A stretch of 64,000 bases of DNA from Micrococcales bacterium UBA7469 (GTDB lineage: Bacteria > Actinomycetota > Actinomycetes > Actinomycetales > Microbacteriaceae). This document shows, in pieces, positions 24,251-31,744 of this stretch. The stretch's first letter is position 1. The number at the start of each line of letters is the position of its first letter. The notes beneath the pieces were generated by a model, which did no database searches, was not told the origin of the DNA, and saw only the letters and a program-made list of their open reading frames with translations. The stretch is taken from assembly GCA_002479805.1 (NCBI GenBank), contig DLPB01000029.1:1-64000 (forward strand), given 5' to 3'. A program made the translations under genes and the position numbers.

Positions 24251-25276
24251 ATGAATCAGCAAGAGTTTGAACCTGCGATGCGCAGGTCACTTGAGCTTGC
24301 TCTCAACGGCCCGGCACACGGCGTAAACCCTCAGGTCGGAGCTGTGATTCTCGATGCAGATTTGAACATCATTGCCGAGGGCTGGCATCAGGGGGCCGGC
24401 ACCCCGCACGCCGAGGTGATGGCTCTCCGGAACCTGTCTGAGGCATACGGCTCAAACCCGCCCGCGAATCTAACCGCTGTCGTGACGCTGGAGCCTTGTA
24501 ATCACACCGGCCGAACTGGACCGTGCTCGCAGGCTCTGATTGCGGCTGGGATCTCTCGTGTCGTGTTTGCATCCCAGGACCCGGGAGATGTTTCCGGTAA
24601 TGGCTCGCAGACCCTTCGCGATGCTGGTATCGAGGTTATCCCAGGGGTATTGATCTCCGAGGCAGATCAGCAACTAAGGGTCTGGCTCACGGCCAATCGC
24701 AATAAGCGCACCTATGTGACCCTAAAGTGGGCGAGCAGCCTAGATGGTCGCAACGCCGCAAATGACGGCAGCAGCCAATGGATCTCTGGTCCGCTGTCTC
24801 GCGAACACACTCACATCACCCGCTCACAGATTGATGCCATTGCGGTTGGTACCGGCACGGTTTTGGCAGATAACCCAGAACTCACCGCGAGGAGACCAGA
24901 TGGCAGCTACTTCGAACACCAGCCAATTCGAGTCGTGATTGGCCAGAGTGACCTCGGCGCGGATTTGAAGATTTTCAACGATAGGGCGCCGACCATCCAC
25001 CTGCAGACCAGAAATCTTGTAGATGCTCTGACTGACCTTTGGGCGCGCGGCGTGAAGCACCTGCTGGTCGAGGGCGGGCCAACGCTTGCCAGTCAGTTTG
25101 AGCGTGAGAACCTGGTCGACGAGTATCAGATCTATTTGGCGCCGGTTCTCCTAGGTGGTGCGAAGACCGCGCTGGGGGATATTGGCGTGAGCAGCATCGC
25201 ACGGGCGCACCGCCTTGAGATTTTTGAGATCGAGCAATTGGGCAACGATCTTTTCCTTAGAGCCAGGAGGGCCTAA
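24251..25276 (+). CDS. ribD: Bifunctional diaminohydroxyphosphoribosylaminopyrimidine deaminase / reductase
   Basis: 341 residues. The N-terminal deaminase domain has VNPQVGAVI, the zinc site HAE and PCNHTGRTGPC. The C-terminal reductase domain has VTLKWASSLDGRNA, GTGTVLADNPELTARR and LLVEGGPTLASQF. It carries out the second and third steps of riboflavin synthesis from GTP. ATG 24251 is the first good start after the riboswitch terminator; the ORF can be extended to 24194 but that would start within the terminator. Its stop overlaps ribE ATG by one base. Confidence 0.94.
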   Translation: MNQQEFEPAMRRSLELALNGPAHGVNPQVGAVILDADLNIIAEGWHQGAGTPHAEVMALRNLSEAYGSNPPANLTAVVTLEPCNHTGRTGPCSQALIAAGISRVVFASQDPGDVSGNGSQTLRDAGIEVIPGVLISEADQQLRVWLTANRNKRTYVTLKWASSLDGRNAANDGSSQWISGPLSREHTHITRSQIDAIAVGTGTVLADNPELTARRPDGSYFEHQPIRVVIGQSDLGADLKIFNDRAPTIHLQTRNLVDALTDLWARGVKHLLVEGGPTLASQFERENLVDEYQIYLAPVLLGGAKTALGDIGVSSIARAHRLEIFEIEQLGNDLFLRARRA

Positions 25277-25866
25277 TGTTCACCGGAATTATTGAAGAAC
25301 TCGGCAAGGTTGCGGCCATCGAGCAGCAGCCAGACGCGATTCGACTGACCATTGCCTGCGACAAGGTGCTCAGTGACCTAAAGCGCGGCGACTCGATTAG
25401 CTGCTCCGGCACCTGCTTGACCGCGATCGATATCGATGGCAGCTCCTTCACCGCCGATGTGATGTTGGAGACGCTGAAGCGCTCGAGCCTCAGCGAGGTG
25501 AAAGTTGGCGATGTCATTAACCTAGAGCGCGCCATGCAGCACGAGACCCGCTTCGGCGGACACATCGTGCAGGGTCACGTCGATGGCGTCGGCGAAGTGA
25601 TTTCCCGCGAGAAGAGCGACAACTGGGACTGGGTTCGAATTCGAATTCCGGCGGACCTGATGAAGTATGTCGTTATGAAGGGCTCGATCACCATCGACGG
25701 CATCTCGCTGACCGTGAACGAACTTGGCGACGACCACATTGCGGTCTCGCTGATTCCAGAGACCCTCGAGGTGACCACCCTGGGTTATAAGCAGCCAGGC
25801 GACAAGGTGAATGTCGAGGCAGACGTGCTTGCGAAGCACATCGAAAGGCTTTTGCAGTTTAAATGA
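25276..25866 (+). CDS. ribE: Riboflavin synthase, alpha subunit
   Basis: 196 residues with the two-fold repeated lumazine-binding domain: MFTGIIEELGKV at the start of repeat one (with SCSGTCLTA) and GGHIVQGHVDGVGEV at the start of repeat two (with TIDGISLTVNEL). It dismutates two 6,7-dimethyl-8-ribityllumazine molecules into riboflavin. It overlaps ribBA by 4 bases (ATGA). Confidence 0.95.
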   Translation: MFTGIIEELGKVAAIEQQPDAIRLTIACDKVLSDLKRGDSISCSGTCLTAIDIDGSSFTADVMLETLKRSSLSEVKVGDVINLERAMQHETRFGGHIVQGHVDGVGEVISREKSDNWDWVRIRIPADLMKYVVMKGSITIDGISLTVNELGDDHIAVSLIPETLEVTTLGYKQPGDKVNVEADVLAKHIERLLQFK

Positions 25867-27095
25867 GTGAACTTTCCAGTATCGAAGAGGTAATTGCGGC
25901 GCTCAAGGCCGGCAAGCCGGTATTAGTTTCGGATGCCGAAGACCGTGAGAACGAAGGCGATGCCATCATCGCCGCCGAATTCGCAACCCAGGAGTGGCTG
26001 GCCTGGATGATTCGCTACACCTCCGGCTACATCTGCGCGCCAATGAGTCGCGAGCGCGCCAACCAGTTGGAGCTTCCGCTGATGTGGGTAAAAAACAAAG
26101 ACCCGCACCACACTGCCTACACCGTGAGCGTGGATGCCGCTAGCAGAACCTCCACCGGCATCAGCGCCGCTGAGCGCGCGCTGACCGGAAGAGTGTTGGC
26201 GGATCCAAACTCCACCGCAGATTCTCTAATCCGACCGGGACACGTAATTCCGCTGCGGGCAAGGCCCGGTGGAGTGCTGGAGCGCCCCGGTCACACCGAA
26301 GCAGCGGTCGATTTGATGATGCTCGCCGGCTTGCAGCCAGTGGCCCTAATGGCCGAAATGGTGAACGATGACGGAACAATGATGAGATTTGGGGAATTAT
26401 TAGACACCGCTAAGCGGTTTGAACTACCTATGACCACCATTGCAAATCTGAAGGACCACCTAGCTCGTCGCGAGGTAAAGCAGGCTGAGCCTGCCAACCG
26501 CATTCGATTTGAGGCTGAGGCGAACGTTCCGACCACCCACGGAGACTTCAGACTGCGCGGTTACTACGACGTAGAGACCACAGCCGACCACGTCGCACTG
26601 ATTTCCGGCAACCCAACCGGTGAGAATGTTTTGGTTCGCCTGCACTCCGAATGCATCACCGGCGAGGCATTCGGTTCGCTCAAGTGCGAGTGTGGCCCAC
26701 AGCTAGAGGCTGCCATGGACGCAGCAGCAGCTGACCCAAACGGTGGTGTTGTGATTTACCTTCGCGGCCAGGAGGGTCGTGGCATCGGACTTTTGAACAA
26801 GCTAAAGGCCTATGCACTTCAGGAGAAGGGTCTCGACACCGTTGACGCCAACCTGGCTCTAGGTCTGCCTTCAGAAGCTCGTGAGTACGGTGCTGCGGTT
26901 GCGATCTTGCACGACCTTGGTATCAAGAGCGTTCGCCTGATGACCAACAACCCAGCCAAGAGCAGCTTCTTGGTTGAGGCTGGTATTCCAGTGAACGAGT
27001 CCGTGCCACTGGTTGTGGGCCTTGCAAAAGAGAACACCGGCTACCTGCAGGTAAAGCGCGAACGCATGGGACACCAATTACCAGCTAACCTGTAA
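25863..27095 (+). CDS. ribBA: Bifunctional 3,4-dihydroxy-2-butanone 4-phosphate synthase / GTP cyclohydrolase II
   Basis: 410 residues. The N-terminal half (to about 205) has the acidic loop EDRENEGD and RPGHVIPLRARPGGVLERPG for DHBP synthase. The C-terminal half has the zinc site HSECITGEAFGSLKCECG and LRGQEGRGIGLL for GTP cyclohydrolase II. It therefore supplies both precursors of the lumazine. Both catalytic halves look intact. Four-base overlap with ribE. Confidence 0.96.
   Translation: MSELSSIEEVIAALKAGKPVLVSDAEDRENEGDAIIAAEFATQEWLAWMIRYTSGYICAPMSRERANQLELPLMWVKNKDPHHTAYTVSVDAASRTSTGISAAERALTGRVLADPNSTADSLIRPGHVIPLRARPGGVLERPGHTEAAVDLMMLAGLQPVALMAEMVNDDGTMMRFGELLDTAKRFELPMTTIANLKDHLARREVKQAEPANRIRFEAEANVPTTHGDFRLRGYYDVETTADHVALISGNPTGENVLVRLHSECITGEAFGSLKCECGPQLEAAMDAAAADPNGGVVIYLRGQEGRGIGLLNKLKAYALQEKGLDTVDANLALGLPSEAREYGAAVAILHDLGIKSVRLMTNNPAKSSFLVEAGIPVNESVPLVVGLAKENTGYLQVKRERMGHQLPANL
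27086..27091 (+). promoter_or_regulatory. Possible internal -10 box before ribH
   Basis: TAACCT, inside the last codons of ribBA, ends 6 bases before GTG 27098. It fits the leaderless pattern seen elsewhere in the window and could give ribH expression independent of the riboswitch; it may also be chance. Confidence 0.3.
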
Positions 27096-27097
27096 CC

Positions 27098-27556
27098 GTG
27101 AGTGGTTTAGGTGCTCCCGAACTGCGCTCAAACGCAGCGGGTAAGAAGATTTACGTTATTTCATCCAGTTGGCACACCCAGATTATGGACGGGCTAGTTG
27201 CCGGTGCGCTTCGAGAGCTTGAGGCATCAGGTGCTTCAAAGGTAATCCAACAGACCGTGCCAGGCGCATTCGAGCTACCACTGGCTGCCAAGTGGGCGGT
27301 CGAAAAGGGAGCTGACGCGGTTATCGCGCTTGGTGTTGTGATCCAGGGTGAAACCCCACACTTTGACTTTGTATGCAACTCCGCAACCGATGGTCTCACC
27401 AGAGTTCAGCTTGATTACGGAGTGCCAATCGGCTTTGGTCTGCTCACTGTGAATCATGAGAGTGAAGCGCTAGCCAGAGCTGGTCTCGAAGGCTCCAAGG
27501 AAGACAAGGGCAAGGAGGCCGTGCAGGCTGCCTTGACCATGGCAAATCTCAAGTAG
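27098..27556 (+). CDS. ribH: 6,7-dimethyl-8-ribityllumazine synthase
   Basis: 152 residues, the normal length. The conserved VPGAFELPLAAKW, VIALGVVIQGETPHFDFVCN and IGFGLLTVNHESEALAR blocks carry the substrate-binding and catalytic histidine residues. It condenses the ribityl-pyrimidine with dihydroxybutanone phosphate. GTG 27098 follows the ribBA stop by 2 bases. Last enzyme gene of the riboflavin operon. Confidence 0.95.
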   Translation: MSGLGAPELRSNAAGKKIYVISSSWHTQIMDGLVAGALRELEASGASKVIQQTVPGAFELPLAAKWAVEKGADAVIALGVVIQGETPHFDFVCNSATDGLTRVQLDYGVPIGFGLLTVNHESEALARAGLEGSKEDKGKEAVQAALTMANLK

Positions 27557-27775
27557 ATGGAATTTTTCCTAGCAATCCTTATTGTGCTACTCGTACTTAT
27601 TGCCCCGGCCTTCTTTAGGGGCAAGCCTGATAGAAAACGCCACTCGGCGATGTCGGGAGCATTCGCCGGCATGGACGAGATGTTCCACCCAGCTGGAAAG
27701 CAGGCCACCGAACAGCTCGCTGAACAGACTCGGGCAACCAGGCCCCTGCCAAGTCCAGAGGACAAGAAGCTATAG
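27557..27775 (+). CDS. Small single-pass membrane protein, unknown function
   Basis: 72 residues: one N-terminal hydrophobic helix (FFLAILIVLLVLIAPAFF) followed by a basic stretch (GKPDRKRH) and a hydrophilic tail ending in PSPEDKKL. ATG directly follows the ribH stop with no gap, so it is probably co-translated with the riboflavin operon. I do not recognise the family. Cytoplasmic tail orientation is expected from the positive-inside rule. Confidence 0.65.
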   Translation: MEFFLAILIVLLVLIAPAFFRGKPDRKRHSAMSGAFAGMDEMFHPAGKQATEQLAEQTRATRPLPSPEDKKL

Positions 27776-27799
27776 GCTGAGAATGTTCAAAGGAGCATC

Positions 27800-28177
27800 A
27801 TGCAGCCAACCGCAGAAATCATTCTTCACTCACTACTAGTTCTTCACTTCATCGGTCTAGCCTCACTACTTGGTGGCTTTTTGACCCAGATGAAGGCCAT
27901 GGGCAAGAACTTGGCAACCATCGTGCCAGCCATGGTTCACGGCGCTTGGACCATGCTGATCACCGGAGTATTGATGGTCGGCGTCCGTGAGTGGATGGCA
28001 GTAATGGGTTGGGATGACCCGCTAAACCACATGAAGATCGGCGTGAAGTCGCTCGTAGTAACCATGATTTTGGTTTTGGTTCTTCACTTCAAGAAGAAGC
28101 AGACCGTATCGGCCAAGGCATTTGGCGCAATCGGTCTGCTCACCATCTTGAATGTGGTGCTCGCGGTCTTTTGGTAA
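27800..28177 (+). CDS. Four-helix membrane protein, unknown function
   Basis: 125 residues with about four hydrophobic helices: residues 8-28, 40-62, 78-96 and 106-124. Histidines occur in the first helix (HSLLVLHFIG) and in others (MVHGAW, LVLHF), which could be haem ligands, but that is speculation. ATG 27800 is preceded by AAAGGAG, 5 bases upstream. It ends one base before the convergent exporter permease. Family not recognised. Confidence 0.75.
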   Translation: MQPTAEIILHSLLVLHFIGLASLLGGFLTQMKAMGKNLATIVPAMVHGAWTMLITGVLMVGVREWMAVMGWDDPLNHMKIGVKSLVVTMILVLVLHFKKKQTVSAKAFGAIGLLTILNVVLAVFW

Positions 28178-29020
28178 TTACCTCATAAACAGTGCTTTTA
28201 GTCGCACTGTCGTAAGGGTTAGCCCCAGGGCAATCATCACAATGAAGTAGGCGATGTGCCCAAGCACTGCCACATCCATTACTCCCAGCATCAGCGAGCG
28301 CACCAGGTCAACTCCCTGAGCCAACGGAAGTGCCTTGACGATTACCTGAATCCACTCTGGATACACGCTCACCGGGAAGAAGGTTCCCGAGAACAAAAAC
28401 ATCGGCAAGAGGAAGAAGTTCACCCAGTTCATCTGCTGGAAGTTCTTCATATAAGAAGTGATTGCCATGCCAACAGACGCAAAACCAAATGCGATCAGGG
28501 TTGCCGCTGGAATCGCGAGCAGACCCCACGCATTGGTAACCAGGCCAAGTGGAGTCACGATTGCCATAAAGCCAATTGAGTAGGTAGCGCCGCGAATCAA
28601 GGCCCAAGAGATTTCACCGAGGGCAACATCCATCGGACCAAGCGAACTAGAGAGCATCACCTGATAGACCTTGCCGAAGTGCATCTTGAAAAACACATTC
28701 CAGGTGGCGTCATAGAGCGCACCATTCATGGCACTGGTGGCCAACAGCGCAGGGGCGATATACGCCGCATAGCTAACCGGGTTGCCATTGCCGTCTTGGA
28801 TATCGCCAATAAGCTGGCCAATGCCAAAGCCAAAGGCTAAAAGATAAAGCACCGGTTCCACAAAACCGGAAACGATAATTAGCCAGTTCGAGCTCTTAGC
28901 TGCATACAGGGCACGCTCAATCATCACCATGGCGCGACCGGAGTAAACCGAAGCACCGGGGCGCTTGGCTCGCTTCTCTGCAATGGCGACCGCCTGAGTA
29001 ATCAAAGCCTGAGTGATCAT
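28178..29020 (-). CDS. ABC-2 type exporter permease (second subunit)
   Basis: 280 residues with about six membrane helices of the ABC-2/DrrB class. LFAFG-type segments are visible as VEPVLYLLAFGFGIGQLIG, and FLFSGTFFPVSVYPEWIQ is the conserved ABC-2 motif after helix four. The ATG overlaps the stop of the other permease (ATGA). With that permease and the ATPase it forms a DrrAB/NodIJ-like exporter. Substrate unknown; drugs, lipids or polysaccharides are all possible. Confidence 0.88.
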   Translation of the reverse strand: MITQALITQAVAIAEKRAKRPGASVYSGRAMVMIERALYAAKSSNWLIIVSGFVEPVLYLLAFGFGIGQLIGDIQDGNGNPVSYAAYIAPALLATSAMNGALYDATWNVFFKMHFGKVYQVMLSSSLGPMDVALGEISWALIRGATYSIGFMAIVTPLGLVTNAWGLLAIPAATLIAFGFASVGMAITSYMKNFQQMNWVNFFLLPMFLFSGTFFPVSVYPEWIQVIVKALPLAQGVDLVRSLMLGVMDVAVLGHIAYFIVMIALGLTLTTVRLKALFMR

Positions 29021-29847
29021 CGCGACAACCTCTCTTTGAACTTTGGATAGACGAATCGCATCCCCACAATGCCCATGATTGCAAGGTAGCCGAGGTGGAC
29101 AAAGAACATGCCGTCTGCCAGCTCCATGCCATATGACAGGTGCCTACCGAGCTGAACCGAGTGCCAAAGCGGAGAGACCCAGCCCAGCGGCTGGAGGTAA
29201 ATTGGCATTTGCTCAAGCGGGTAGAAGGTTCCTGAGAATAGGAACATCGGTGCGATAACAAAGCGTCCTATCAAGGCAAAGTACCCCTCATCGCGCTCCA
29301 ATCGTGCTGTGATCGCCAGCATTACCGATGACCAACCCCAGGCTGCCAGCATCGAGGAGAGCAGCAGTGGAATCACGCTGGTTAGCGGGACCGCGCCAAA
29401 GGCCAGTAGCACACCCAAGTACATCAGGGTGGTGAACAATCCCCTACCCAGCGCCACAATCATGACGCCGTCGGCAATTTGCCGTGCCGAGACACTGGTG
29501 GCATTGATGGCAAAGAACAACTTGTCCCAAACAAAACCATCCATGGTTGGGAAAGTGACCTCATCCATCACGCCCTGAATTGCAGCCGATGCCAGCAGCG
29601 CCGGAGCGACGAACTGAATATATGGGACTCCCAAAATTCCACCGCCACCGGTGTTGGCATCAACCAGTGCCCCGATGCCGAGTCCAACTGAAATCAGATA
29701 GAGGATTGGGTTACCCAAGCCGAAGGCGAGCACTGAACCCATCCACTTACTCATCGAGTAAAACCGGTATTCAGCGACCCGCCAAGCACCAAAGCGCACC
29801 GCGCGCTTTGGATCCACCGCGCTACCGGGCTTAAATTCGAGCGTCAT
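29017..29847 (-). CDS. ABC-2 type exporter permease (first subunit)
   Basis: 276 residues, about six helices. FGLGNPILYLISVGLGIG and FLFSGTFYPLEQMPIYLQPL parallel the same segments in its partner, so the two permeases look like diverged duplicates that form a heterodimer. The stop of the ATPase gene overlaps its start by one base. Residues 1-25 are a basic cytoplasmic segment. Confidence 0.88.
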   Translation of the reverse strand: MTLEFKPGSAVDPKRAVRFGAWRVAEYRFYSMSKWMGSVLAFGLGNPILYLISVGLGIGALVDANTGGGGILGVPYIQFVAPALLASAAIQGVMDEVTFPTMDGFVWDKLFFAINATSVSARQIADGVMIVALGRGLFTTLMYLGVLLAFGAVPLTSVIPLLLSSMLAAWGWSSVMLAITARLERDEGYFALIGRFVIAPMFLFSGTFYPLEQMPIYLQPLGWVSPLWHSVQLGRHLSYGMELADGMFFVHLGYLAIMGIVGMRFVYPKFKERLSR

Positions 29848-30800
29848 TAGTCGACCAACGTCCTACCGGTTAGTCTCAAGAACACATCCTCCAGCGAGGA
29901 CCTGCGGACCAGCGAAGTTACCGGGTGAAGACCGGAATCCAGGATTGAGGTCAGCAGCGCTTCGCCCTTCTCGGTGTAGATCAGAATGCGGTCTGGCAAA
30001 AGCTCTAGGCGATCTCCCCTACCCTCAAGCTGCTTGGCTACGGTTTCGTTTTTATCGGTTCCGAAGCGAAGCTCGACTACCTCTTTCGATGAGTAGTCGC
30101 GAATGAGTTCGGCGGGCGATCCCTCGGCCATGATCTTGCCCTTATCCATCACGATGATGCGGTCACAAAGCTGCTCGGCCTCATCCATGTAGTGGGTGGT
30201 GAGCACGAGGGTGACGCCCTGCTCCTTGAGGCGGAATAGTCGATCCCAAAGAATATGCCTGGCCTGCGGGTCCAAACCGGTGGTTGGCTCATCTAGCAAC
30301 AGGATCTCTGGTTCATTTACCAAGCCACGGGCAATTGCCAAACGGCGCTGCATGCCACCGGAGAGGTCGTCCGCCTTTTCGTTGCGCTTATCGGTTAGCT
30401 GCGCAAATTCTAAAAGCTCCTCGACCTTGGTCTTTAGCCACTTGCGCGGCAGGCCAAAGTAACGACCGTAGGTGACCAGGTTTTCCCAAACCTTGAGCTC
30501 GCGATCGAGCATGTCTTTTTGCGGCACAACGCCCAGGTGAGCGCGAATCTCCGGCCCTTGATCGTTTGGCTCTTTACCTAAAATGGTCAGCTCACCGGAG
30601 GTGCGCTGCGACACCGAGGTGATCATCTTCATAGTGGTCGACTTACCGGCACCGTTTGGACCCAAAAGTCCAAATGACTCGCCTCGGTAAACGTCAAAGT
30701 CGATGCCATCAACTGCAACAAAATCTTTGTATTTTTTAGTTAGGGAACGAGCGCGGATAACTGACTCACGCTCAACATTGTTTGACAACTTTGTCTCCAT
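29847..30800 (-). CDS. ABC exporter ATP-binding protein, DrrA/NodI-like
   Basis: 317 residues from ATG 30800. Walker A is GPNGAGKST, the signature LSGGMQRRLAIARGL, Walker B ILLLDEPTTGLD and the H-loop TTHYMDEAEQL. A C-terminal extension of about 90 residues after the ATPase core is typical of DrrA-like proteins. The ORF can be extended to TTG 30866, but the minus-strand -10 box TAGTCT at 30829-30834 would then lie inside the gene, so ATG 30800 is preferred. First gene of the three-gene exporter operon. Confidence 0.9.
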   Translation of the reverse strand: METKLSNNVERESVIRARSLTKKYKDFVAVDGIDFDVYRGESFGLLGPNGAGKSTTMKMITSVSQRTSGELTILGKEPNDQGPEIRAHLGVVPQKDMLDRELKVWENLVTYGRYFGLPRKWLKTKVEELLEFAQLTDKRNEKADDLSGGMQRRLAIARGLVNEPEILLLDEPTTGLDPQARHILWDRLFRLKEQGVTLVLTTHYMDEAEQLCDRIIVMDKGKIMAEGSPAELIRDYSSKEVVELRFGTDKNETVAKQLEGRGDRLELLPDRILIYTEKGEALLTSILDSGLHPVTSLVRRSSLEDVFLRLTGRTLVD

Positions 30801-30816
30801 TTCAGGCCCAAAATCT

Positions 30817-30834
30817 GGGCAGCCCTTCAGACTA
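30817..30834 (-). promoter_or_regulatory. DrrA-like operon promoter with shared element (copy 1)
   Basis: On the minus strand, -10 box TAGTCT (30829-30834) is followed directly by GAAGGGCTGCCC (30817-30828). The same 12 bases abut the -10 box of the heterodimeric exporter operon at 46242-46259. The element would span the transcription start and may be an operator or a 5'-leader signal. Confidence 0.5.
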
Positions 30835-30894
30835 GCAAAGGGTGAACCTGAATCAAGTAACGACAAACCACAAGATTTGTTACCCGAATATTGA

Positions 30895-30900
30895 TATCTT
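30895..30900 (+). promoter_or_regulatory. -10 box of the methyltransferase-exporter operon (leaderless pattern)
   Basis: TATCTT ends 6 bases before ATG 30907; no ribosome binding site intervenes. Confidence 0.5.
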
Positions 30901-30906
30901 TCTCAA

Positions 30907-31743
30907 ATGGAGAAGCTGGGCAATCGTCGCAAGACCGGGGTGGAGCAGTACTACACCCCAAAAGACCTAGCTCGAAATCTCAGCGAAGAACTAATCGCGA
31001 TTACCGGCAGTGACCGTTCTTTTTTAGAACCGGCTGGTGGAAACGGCTCCTTTGTCTCAGCACTCGAATCACTCGGTGTAGAAAAGATTCAGGCGGTCGA
31101 CCTCTACCCCAAACACCCGAGAGTAAAAAACGCGGATTTTCTGACTCACAATCCAAAGGGAAGTAACTTGGTTACGATTTCGAACCCGCCTTTTGGGAGA
31201 AATAACTCACTCTCAATCCCCTTCTTCAACCACGCTGCCAATCACAGCGAGTACATCGCCTTTTTGGTGCCCAGGTCCTGGCGCAAGTGGTCGGTGCAGA
31301 ATCGACTCGATCGCCGCTTTCACCTAATCTCCGACCGAGATGTCGCAGTGAACTACGTAACCGACACCGGAGAGCGCATTGGTGCCAATAACGATTTGCG
31401 AACCTGCTTTCAGATTTGGCAGCGCCAAGACAGCCTGCGCCCACTGATTAGGGTTCAAGACCAGGGTCTTGTGAAAAAGTGCAAACCAGAAACAGCCGAT
31501 ATCGCAATCCGAGTCTTTGGGTTTGGTTGCGGCAAGAGTTACCGAGATTTCCCCAGGGTGGCTAACACAACTCTGATGTTCCTGACAGTTTTAGATGCCA
31601 GGGTATTTGAGGTAATTGAAGGGTTAGATTATGAGAGGTTCTCCCTAAACACCTCATACACCAGAGCGCTTGCGCTGCCGGAGCTGAATTACCTACTCAA
31701 TGAGGCAATTTTCGGAGACCCAATGATCAGACTAGAGGCGTAA
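30907..31743 (+). CDS. Putative N6-adenine-type SAM-dependent methyltransferase (NPPF motif), orphan
   Basis: 278 residues. YYTPKDLARNL (15-26) resembles motif X, FLEPAGGNGSFV is SAM-binding motif I, DLYPKHP a motif II/III equivalent, and SNPPFGRNN is motif IV (NPPF/Y), the order of gamma-class N6-adenine methylases. There is no clear separate target-recognition domain and no nuclease or specificity partner beside it. Its stop is followed after one base by the TTG of an ABC exporter, so the two are coupled. It could modify DNA, rRNA or a protein; motif X favours DNA. I do not recognise a named family. Confidence 0.75.
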   Translation: MEKLGNRRKTGVEQYYTPKDLARNLSEELIAITGSDRSFLEPAGGNGSFVSALESLGVEKIQAVDLYPKHPRVKNADFLTHNPKGSNLVTISNPPFGRNNSLSIPFFNHAANHSEYIAFLVPRSWRKWSVQNRLDRRFHLISDRDVAVNYVTDTGERIGANNDLRTCFQIWQRQDSLRPLIRVQDQGLVKKCKPETADIAIRVFGFGCGKSYRDFPRVANTTLMFLTVLDARVFEVIEGLDYERFSLNTSYTRALALPELNYLLNEAIFGDPMIRLEA

Positions 31744-31744
31744 A

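Noticed and set aside
30801..30866. TTG-started extension of the DrrA-like ATPase
   Set aside because: It would place the -10 box and shared element inside the gene, and the added residues match no ABC ATPase N-terminus.
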